From positions 1-20,658 of the forward strand of contig CAIXOY010000062.1 in assembly GCA_903921135.1 (NCBI GenBank): a stretch of 20,658 nt of DNA. Reading direction: 5' to 3'. A program made the translations under genes and the position numbers. The notes beneath the pieces are model-generated. The model searched no databases, was not told the origin of the DNA, and worked only from the letters and a program-made list of their open reading frames with translations. This DNA comes from an uncultured Gammaproteobacteria bacterium (GTDB lineage: Bacteria; Pseudomonadota; Gammaproteobacteria; Pseudomonadales; UBA5518). Below are positions 15,873 through 20,658 of this stretch, in pieces (position 1 is the first letter of the stretch; each line of letters begins with the position of its first letter).

Positions 15873-16247
15873 ATGAATATCTATGTTGGAAACCTGCCGT
15901 ATTCGGTACGTGACCAGGACCTGATGACGCTGTTCTCCGAACACGGCACCGTTTCCTCGGCCAAGGTGGTCATCGACCGCGAAACCGACCGCTCCAAAGG
16001 CTTCGGCTTCGTCGAGATGCCCTCCGCTGATGAAGGCACCAACGCGATCAACAAGCTGAACGGCTTCGAATTCGCCGGCCGTGCGCTGCGCGTCAACGAG
16101 GCTCGCCCCCGCGAGGAGCGGCCGCGCACCGGTGGTGGTGGCGGTGGCTACGGTGGTGGCCGTAGCGGCGGTGGCGGCTACGGTGGCGGTGGCGGCGGCG
16201 GCAGCGATGGTGGCAACGGCGGCGAGCGTCGTCCCCGCCGCTGGTGA
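15873..16247 (+). CDS. Glycine-rich RRM RNA-binding protein
   Basis: This 124-residue protein has one RNA recognition motif (residues 1-79) with RNP2 IYVGNL at 3-8 and RNP1 KGFGFVEM at 42-49, so both aromatic positions that stack on RNA are kept. The RRM is followed by a basic hinge (EARPREERPR) and a tail dominated by Gly with Tyr and Arg (87-117), ending in RRPRRW. The layout is like plant glycine-rich RNA-binding proteins and cyanobacterial Rbp proteins, several of which are cold-induced. The bound RNA here is unknown. The start is ATG 15873 with only a weak GAG ribosome site eight bases upstream. It probably has its own transcript, given the 230-base gap after purA and the palindromes after its stop. 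Confidence 0.93.
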   Translation: MNIYVGNLPYSVRDQDLMTLFSEHGTVSSAKVVIDRETDRSKGFGFVEMPSADEGTNAINKLNGFEFAGRALRVNEARPREERPRTGGGGGGYGGGRSGGGGYGGGGGGGSDGGNGGERRPRRW

Positions 16248-16252
16248 TGCAT

Positions 16253-16272
16253 CGCGCGCAGTGATGCGCGCG
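16253..16272 (+). terminator. GC hairpin just after the RRM protein stop
   Basis: The arms CGCGCGC (16253-16259) and GCGCGCG (16266-16272) pair perfectly around AGTGAT, five bases after the stop codon. There is no T-run, so termination or 3' end protection is only a guess from position. Confidence 0.3.
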
Positions 16273-16280
16273 TCCTGAAT

Positions 16281-16310
16281 CCGCGGGCATGGAGCCCGCC
16301 CGCGGTCTAC
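16281..16310 (-). repeat. Single GTAG-footed REP-like hairpin
   Basis: Read on the minus strand, GTAG (16310-16307) is followed by one base and then an 8-bp perfect stem, CCGCGGGC (16305-16298) with GCCCGCGG (16288-16281), around a 9-base loop. A GT(A/G)G foot beside a GC-rich hairpin is the established layout of REP elements moved by RAYT transposases, such as the GTAG elements of Stenotrophomonas. Only one copy is seen here, and no RAYT gene is in the window. It may also protect or end the RRM protein mRNA. Confidence 0.45.
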
Positions 16311-16386
16311 CGGGTGCAGCAACTGCGCCCGAGGCCTCCGTTTACCTGCCGGGGCTCCTTTCCCCGCCATTCCCTGAGGAAAACCC

Positions 16387-17880
16387 ATGTCCGCAGCCAG
16401 CACCAACGACGATGCGAAGGCATGGGTAGCCCCACCGCCGGGCGAGATCCTCGGCCACCCGCGCTCCCTGTGGATGCTGTTCAGCGCGGAATTCTGGGAA
16501 CGCTTCTGCTTCTACGGCATGCGTGCGCTGCTCGCGGTGTATGTGGCAGATACCTTCTTCAGCCATCTGCCCGAGGGCGAGGCGAACGAGCAGGCGAGCC
16601 TCACCTATGGCGGCTACACCGCCATGGTCTATGCCACCGGCATCCTCGGTGGCTTCATCGCCGATCGCTATCTAGGCTACCAGCGCTCCATCCTGATCGG
16701 CGGAGCATTGATGGCGGCAGGCATGTTCATGCTCCTGATCCCGGACCTTCAGTGGTTCCTCGTGGGGCTGGCGGTGATCGTGGCGGGCAACGGGCTCTTC
16801 AAGCCGAACATCTCCACCATGGTCGGCGCGCTCTACCGCCCGGGCGATGCACGTCGGGATTCCGGCTTCACGATCTTCTACATGGGCATCAACGCGGGCG
16901 CGTTCTTCGCGCCGATCATCTGCGCCTCCGTCATCGGCGCGCGTTTTGGCAACCAGTACGGCTTCCTTGCCGCCGGTATCGGCATGATCCTCGGCGTGCT
17001 GGTGTTCCAGTTCCGCGCGGGAATGCTCGGACACATCGGCAAGGCGCCGGAAGCGCACCAGGGCATCAAGCCGACCCTTGTCGTGCTGGGCGGCGCGCTG
17101 CTGATGGTGCCGGTCATTTACTTCCTGCTGAGCAAGAGCGCCTTGCTGGGTTACGTGATGGTGGGGCTGATGGCGCTGCTCGCGCTGCACTTCGTGCTGA
17201 GCGGCATCCGCTCGGGCGATCGGGTGCAATTGCACCGGTACATCGCGATGCTGCTGCTGTTCCTGGCGAATTGCCTGTTCTGGGCCCTGTTCGAGCAGGC
17301 GGGTTCCTCGCTCAACTTCTTCGCGCGGGATTTCGTGGACGCGCCCTTCCACTTCACGCTGTTCCAGTCCGCGAACCCGATGTTCATCCTGATCTACGCG
17401 CCGCTGTTTGCCATGCTGTGGCCGGCGCTGGAGCGCCGTGGGGTCAACCCCTCGATCCCGCGCAAATTCGCCATTGCGCTGATCGGTGCGGGGCTCGGCT
17501 TCCTGGTGCTGGCGACGGCCATCAATGCCACCCCCGACGGGGCGAAGGTGTTCTGGGTGTTCCTGGGGCTCACGTACATGCTGCACACCATGTCCGAGCT
17601 CTGCCTCTCACCGATCGGGCTGTCGATGGTCACCAAGCTCGCGGCGACGCGCGAGGTGGGCCTTGCGATGGGCGGCTGGTTCCTCTCGACGGCGATGGCG
17701 AATTACCTCGCGGGCCTCATCGCCGCGGTTGCCTCGGGCGGGGGTGAGCATGGCGCCCAGAGTTCGGTGGCGCAGTACGCATCCACGTTCATGCAACTTT
17801 GGTGGCTGGCGCTGGTGATCGGCGGGGCCTTCTTCCTGTTCGCGCCGCTGATGAACCGGCTGATGCACGGCGTGAAGTAA
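16387..17880 (+). CDS. POT/PTR2-family proton-dependent oligopeptide transporter
   Basis: This is an inner-membrane symporter of the major facilitator type that takes up di- and tripeptides with protons. The 497-residue product has about 14 hydrophobic segments, as in bacterial POTs. It carries the proton-coupling motif ExxERFxxYG at 35-44 (EFWERFCFYG), ADRYLGYQRSI at 92-102, GLFKPNIST with Lys139, the signature FYMGINAGAFFAP at 164-176 and SELCLSPIGLSM in the C-terminal half. The ATG at 16387 follows GAGGA with six bases of spacing. A small hairpin (arms 16350-16354 and 16362-16366) lies in the leader. The substrate range cannot be told from sequence. It converges on the cyclase gene with 12 bases between stops. 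Confidence 0.95.
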   Translation: MSAASTNDDAKAWVAPPPGEILGHPRSLWMLFSAEFWERFCFYGMRALLAVYVADTFFSHLPEGEANEQASLTYGGYTAMVYATGILGGFIADRYLGYQRSILIGGALMAAGMFMLLIPDLQWFLVGLAVIVAGNGLFKPNISTMVGALYRPGDARRDSGFTIFYMGINAGAFFAPIICASVIGARFGNQYGFLAAGIGMILGVLVFQFRAGMLGHIGKAPEAHQGIKPTLVVLGGALLMVPVIYFLLSKSALLGYVMVGLMALLALHFVLSGIRSGDRVQLHRYIAMLLLFLANCLFWALFEQAGSSLNFFARDFVDAPFHFTLFQSANPMFILIYAPLFAMLWPALERRGVNPSIPRKFAIALIGAGLGFLVLATAINATPDGAKVFWVFLGLTYMLHTMSELCLSPIGLSMVTKLAATREVGLAMGGWFLSTAMANYLAGLIAAVASGGGEHGAQSSVAQYASTFMQLWWLALVIGGAFFLFAPLMNRLMHGVK

Positions 17881-17892
17881 TCGGCCCGCGCC

Positions 17893-20115
17893 TCACTTGG
17901 CCGTGTGGGCGTAGACCCCGTCCCAGCCGGGGGCCTGTGTCTGGCGCAATTCGGCCACGCGCTCCACGAAGACACCGTAGACGAGCCGCTCGGGGAAGGC
18001 GCTTGCAAGCGCCGTGAAGCGATCCGCGGCCGTGTCCCACTCCCCTGCGAAATACGCATCCAGCGCGACCTCGTGCGCTTCCAGTTCGGCGGCGAGTGTC
18101 GCCTCGAGTTGCGAGGAGAGGCACACGGCCTCGTGGATCTCGATCGGCTCGCTCTTGCCCTTGACCTGCACCCGGTCGAGGCGCCGGAACGCCACGCCCG
18201 TCACGGCGGCCCGCGTGCTGTCGCTCACCAGCAGGCGTACGCCGTAGTACTTGGTGAGCGACTCCAGCCGGGAGCCCAGGTTCACCGCGTCCCCGATGAC
18301 CGTGTAGGCCCTCCGGAAAGAGGAGCCCATGTCGCCCACGTTCATGGGCCCGGTGTTGATGCCGATGCCGATGTCCACCTCTGGCCACCCGCGTGCTCCG
18401 AAATCCGCGCGCATCTTCGGCATTGCATCGAGCATCGCCAGCGCGGTTTCCACGGCATTCTGCGCGTGCGCATGATCGCGCAGCGGAGCGCCCCAGAACG
18501 CCATCACCATGTCGCCCACGTATTTGTCGATGGTGCCCTGCTTGCGGAAGATGATCTCGGTGATGGGTGTGAAGTAGGCGTTGAGGAACTGCTTGAGCCC
18601 CTGCGGGTCAAGTTTCTCCGACAAGGTGGTGAAGCCGCGTATGTCGGAGAAGAGCACGCTCATCTCGCGGCTCTCGCCCTCGAAACCGAAGTCCTTGTCG
18701 GGGTCGTGGAACATCTCCTCCACGAGCGTCGCGGGAACGTACTGCCCGAAAGCCTCCTTCAGGCCGCGCCGCGAGCGGGCTTCTTCCAGGAACCTGAAGC
18801 CCAGATACACGAGGATGATCGCGAGCAGGCTGAGCACCGGCGCTGCAAGGGAAAGCACGAGTTGCTTGGCTGACCAGAGCCAGAAATTGAGCCCCGCCAC
18901 GGCACCCAGCAGCAGCAGCGCCGCAAAGATGCTCCAGAGGAGCCCCAGTCGCGCGAACAGTACGATGGCAGCAATTCCGCTCAGTGCCAGCACGGCAACG
19001 TCCGCGCCCAGCGCCCACGCCGGCCGGACCGGAAATCCGCTGCCGAAGAGCGCGGAGATCGTCGTGGCATGCACCTCGACGCCGGGATACACGGCCTGTA
19101 CCGGTGTCGCGCGGAGGTCTTTCAGCCCTTCGGCGGTGGTGCCCACCAGCACCACCGAGCCTTCCATGGCGCTTGCATCGACTCGCCCGTTCAGCACATC
19201 CGTGGCGCTCAGGTACAGGAATCGCGGGCTGCGTCCCTTGAAGGGCACGATCACCTGACCCTCGCCATCGGTGGGGATGTCCAGCATGCCCCCTATCGAC
19301 AGGTGGTCGATGCGCTCGGTGTCGCCAACCGGTTCGGTGATCACCTCGACGCTTTCCGCCCCCAGCACCATGCGCATCGCCTCGACGGCGAGAGAGGCGT
19401 ACAGCGTGTCCCCGTGGCGGATGACGGTTGGCACCCGCCGTATCACGCCATCCGCATCCGGCATGACGCTGAAAAATCCGCTCGCCGTCGCGGAGGCCTG
19501 CAGAGCGGGCAGGTTCCCCACCTGCGTCTCCATGCGCAGGAAGCTCACACGGTCCGGATCGCCCTCGTAGAGCACGCTGGAGGCGGGCAACTCGCCCGTG
19601 CCCTCGACCTCTGCGGTGGTGAACGTGAAGCCCAGTACCACGGGGTTGGCGGCGAAGACGCCGGAGAGGTAGAGATCGCCGTCCATCGACTCGCGTTGCG
19701 CGGCCAGTGCTTCCTGCACCTCGGGTGCCAGTCCCTCTGCGCCGGTCTCCAGCACCTGGTCAATGGGGTTGCGCTCGGGTTCCGGGAAGGTGCTGTCGAA
19801 GGCCACCACCATCGCGCCGGCCCCGCTGATCGCCTCGACCAGATCGGCAATGCGACGGCGTGCCCATGGCCACTGACCCTCGGCGGCGAGGCTCTTCTCG
19901 TCGATGTCCACGATCACCACCTGCGGATCGAACTCCGTCTCGTTCGGCAGGTTCAGGCGCATGCGCAGGTCGTATGCGAACCACTCGAGGCGTTGCTGTA
20001 TGTCGTAGAGCAGTGGCATGCGCGCGGTGAGCACCACGATCCCCAGCACCAGGATGAGCGAGGAAAGGGTGAGCGGCAGGCGGTCTCCGCGCAGCAGCGA
20101 CGCGGGTTTCAGCAT
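17893..20115 (-). CDS. CHASE2-domain class III adenylate cyclase
   Basis: This is a membrane enzyme predicted to make cyclic AMP in response to an external signal. The 740-residue product has one N-terminal membrane segment (13-31), a periplasmic CHASE2 sensor (about 45-365, starting DPQVVIVDIDEKSL), three membrane segments (about 369-440) and a cytoplasmic class III cyclase domain (about 484-665). Metal-binding Asp491 (FSDIRGF) and Asp535 (KYVGDMVMAF), transition-state Asn612 and Arg616 (GDAVNLGSR), and the adenine-selecting pair Lys531 and Thr605 are all present. It therefore looks active and specific for ATP rather than GTP. A C-terminal helical tail resembles one TPR-like pair. ATG 20115 is chosen. 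GTG 20157 in the same frame adds 14 residues and has no better ribosome site. Confidence 0.93.
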   Translation of the reverse strand: MLKPASLLRGDRLPLTLSSLILVLGIVVLTARMPLLYDIQQRLEWFAYDLRMRLNLPNETEFDPQVVIVDIDEKSLAAEGQWPWARRRIADLVEAISGAGAMVVAFDSTFPEPERNPIDQVLETGAEGLAPEVQEALAAQRESMDGDLYLSGVFAANPVVLGFTFTTAEVEGTGELPASSVLYEGDPDRVSFLRMETQVGNLPALQASATASGFFSVMPDADGVIRRVPTVIRHGDTLYASLAVEAMRMVLGAESVEVITEPVGDTERIDHLSIGGMLDIPTDGEGQVIVPFKGRSPRFLYLSATDVLNGRVDASAMEGSVVLVGTTAEGLKDLRATPVQAVYPGVEVHATTISALFGSGFPVRPAWALGADVAVLALSGIAAIVLFARLGLLWSIFAALLLLGAVAGLNFWLWSAKQLVLSLAAPVLSLLAIILVYLGFRFLEEARSRRGLKEAFGQYVPATLVEEMFHDPDKDFGFEGESREMSVLFSDIRGFTTLSEKLDPQGLKQFLNAYFTPITEIIFRKQGTIDKYVGDMVMAFWGAPLRDHAHAQNAVETALAMLDAMPKMRADFGARGWPEVDIGIGINTGPMNVGDMGSSFRRAYTVIGDAVNLGSRLESLTKYYGVRLLVSDSTRAAVTGVAFRRLDRVQVKGKSEPIEIHEAVCLSSQLEATLAAELEAHEVALDAYFAGEWDTAADRFTALASAFPERLVYGVFVERVAELRQTQAPGWDGVYAHTAK

Positions 20116-20224
20116 CGGGGCGCAGGCTGGCGAGGTGTGCTCATCGCGTGCCGCCACTCAAGTATCCGGAGGTGTGTGCATGATCGCCCAGAACCGGGGC
20201 GGGAGTGAACGCCGCACCCCGAAT

Positions 20225-20399
20225 GTCGGGGGCATGGCCCCCTCCCACATCAGGTGTCGGGGCATGGCCCCCTCCCACATCAGGTGTCGGGGCATGGCCC
20301 CCTCCCACATCAGGTGTCGGGGCATGGCCCCCTCCCACATCAGGTGTCTGGGGCATGGCTACCCCCCACATCAGATATCGGGGGCACTGCCCCTCCAAC
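20225..20399 (-). repeat. Head-to-tail array of six REP-like palindromes (period about 30 bp)
   Basis: The cores lie at 20225-20248, 20256-20278, 20286-20308, 20316-20338, 20346-20369 and 20376-20399. The middle copies are identical at an exact 30-base period. The first has one extra G-C stem pair. The last two have diverged. Read on the minus strand each core has a GTGGGA foot (GTTGGA in the last copy), a GC-rich stem such as GGGGC/GCCCC around CAT in the conserved copies, and then GAC or similar. The wording TGTGGGAGGGGGC...GCCCC closely resembles REP elements I know from fluorescent pseudomonads. No spacers separate the copies, so it is not a CRISPR array. No RAYT transposase is in the window. 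Confidence 0.85.
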
Positions 20400-20410
20400 G
20401 AGGGGTTTTT
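20390..20410 (+). terminator. Intrinsic terminator-like hairpin on the plus strand
   Basis: CCCCTC (20390-20395) pairs with GAGGGG (20400-20405) around CAAC and is followed by TTTTT (20406-20410). This is the textbook form of a Rho-independent terminator. It partly shares sequence with the last REP-like copy. No plus-strand gene lies directly upstream, so what it would terminate is unclear. Confidence 0.55.
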
Positions 20411-20431
20411 GAGCAAGGGTTGTTCATGCCG

Positions 20432-20455
20432 GTGGGAGCGCGCCATGCGCGCGAC
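20432..20455 (+). repeat. Inverted REP-like copy with changed stem
   Basis: On the plus strand GTGGGA (20432-20437) is followed by GCGCGC (20438-20443), CAT, GCGCGC (20447-20452) and GAC. It has the same 24-base layout as array copy 20225-20248 read on the minus strand. It differs only at two stem pairs, each swapped from G-C to C-G on both arms. Orientation is opposite to the array. Confidence 0.7.
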
Positions 20456-20546
20456 GTTCAGGTGCTGGCCACGGCACTGTGCCCCTCAGTAAGGGACGAC
20501 AGGGCCGTCGACAAACCACGACTGTCAGCAACAGAAGAGGAGAGAG

Positions 20547-20633
20547 TGGTGCCCAGGAGAGGACTTGAACCTCCACTGCATTTCTACAACTAGTACCTGA
20601 AACTAGCGCGTCTACCAGTTCCGCCACCTGGGC
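20547..20633 (-). tRNA. tRNA-Leu (CAG anticodon)
   Basis: The 87-base gene folds as a class II tRNA. The acceptor stem is GCCCAGG with CCTGGGC and the D-arm has the leucine-type GCGGAACTGGTAGACGC. The anticodon stem is CTAGT/ACTAG with loop TTCAGGT giving CAG, a long variable arm follows (TGTAG...TGCAG), and the T-loop is TTCAAGT. Discriminator A and CCA are encoded (20550-20547). It decodes CUG, the main leucine codon in high-GC genomes. Only 25 bases upstream are in the window, so its promoter cannot be judged. Confidence 0.97.
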
Positions 20634-20658
20634 ACGGTGGGTCGGGGCGAACCCCAAA

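Larger units (their letters stand above)
20116..20546. other. Gene-free spacer between cyclase and tRNA-Leu
   Basis: This 431-base stretch holds the REP-like array, the terminator-like hairpin and the inverted REP-like copy listed separately. A GATACT at 20168-20163 on the minus strand could be a -10 box for the cyclase, without a clear -35. In 20456-20546 I see no feature that I can support. Open frames across the array exist only because its 30-base period is a multiple of three. Confidence 0.6.

Noticed and set aside
15691..15873. 60-codon frame before the RRM protein gene
   Set aside because: It starts with TTG, has no ribosome site and shows no conserved features. Only its overlap with the next start codon is noted.
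20158..20340. Minus-strand 60-codon frame made of repeats of MWEGAMPRHL
   Set aside because: It is a direct translation of the REP-like array. Its stop next to the GTG at 20157 appears to be chance.
20225..20399. CRISPR array
   Set aside because: The copies are contiguous at 30 bases with no unique spacers, and there are no cas genes.
20180..20593. Plus-strand frame of 137 codons with a good ribosome site, encoding 10-residue repeats
   Set aside because: It stays open because the repeat period is a multiple of three, and it ends inside the antisense of the tRNA-Leu gene. The protein has no recognisable fold. The ribosome site is mentioned in the findings only as part of a possible transcript.

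Overview
The window reads as chromosome of a high-GC (roughly two thirds G+C, judged by eye) gammaproteobacterium. The gene order rsgA< orn> queG< nnr> tsaE> amiB> mutL> miaA> hfq> hflX> hflK> hflC> yjeT> hisZ> purA> is the well-known gammaproteobacterial block seen in E. coli and Pseudomonas. The hisZ gene between yjeT and purA, and a MutL that carries a C-terminal endonuclease-type motif, point away from Enterobacterales and towards the Pseudomonas/Chromatiales/Xanthomonas side. I cannot name a genus from sequence alone.

Region 1 (1-2622) holds rsgA (minus, cut by the window edge before its 3' end), orn (plus) and queG (minus), whose 3' end overlaps that of orn. Region 2 (2711-15642) is one long plus-strand superoperon with many overlapping or nearly touching genes. 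It covers metabolite repair (nnr), tRNA modification (tsaE, miaA), septal cell-wall cleavage (amiB), mismatch repair (mutL), RNA chaperoning (hfq), ribosome rescue (hflX), control of the FtsH protease (hflK, hflC), a small membrane protein (yjeT), histidine biosynthesis control (hisZ) and AMP synthesis (purA). Internal -10-like sites before nnr, amiB and hflK suggest extra promoters, but none has a convincing -35 box.

Region 3 (15643-20115) is not part of the conserved block. It holds a small glycine-rich RRM RNA-binding protein with a long structured leader, a POT-family peptide transporter, and a convergent CHASE2 adenylate cyclase on the minus strand.

Region 4 (20116-20658) has no credible protein gene. 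It holds a head-to-tail array of six REP-like palindromes with a period of about 30 bp, a seventh copy in the opposite orientation whose stem has changed by paired substitutions, an intrinsic-terminator-like hairpin on the plus strand, and a minus-strand tRNA-Leu(CAG) with an encoded CCA end. A separate GTAG-footed hairpin lies after the RNA-binding protein gene at 16281-16310. These REP-like elements and the structured leader of the RNA-binding protein are the least ordinary parts of the window. No wholly new multi-gene system is evident.
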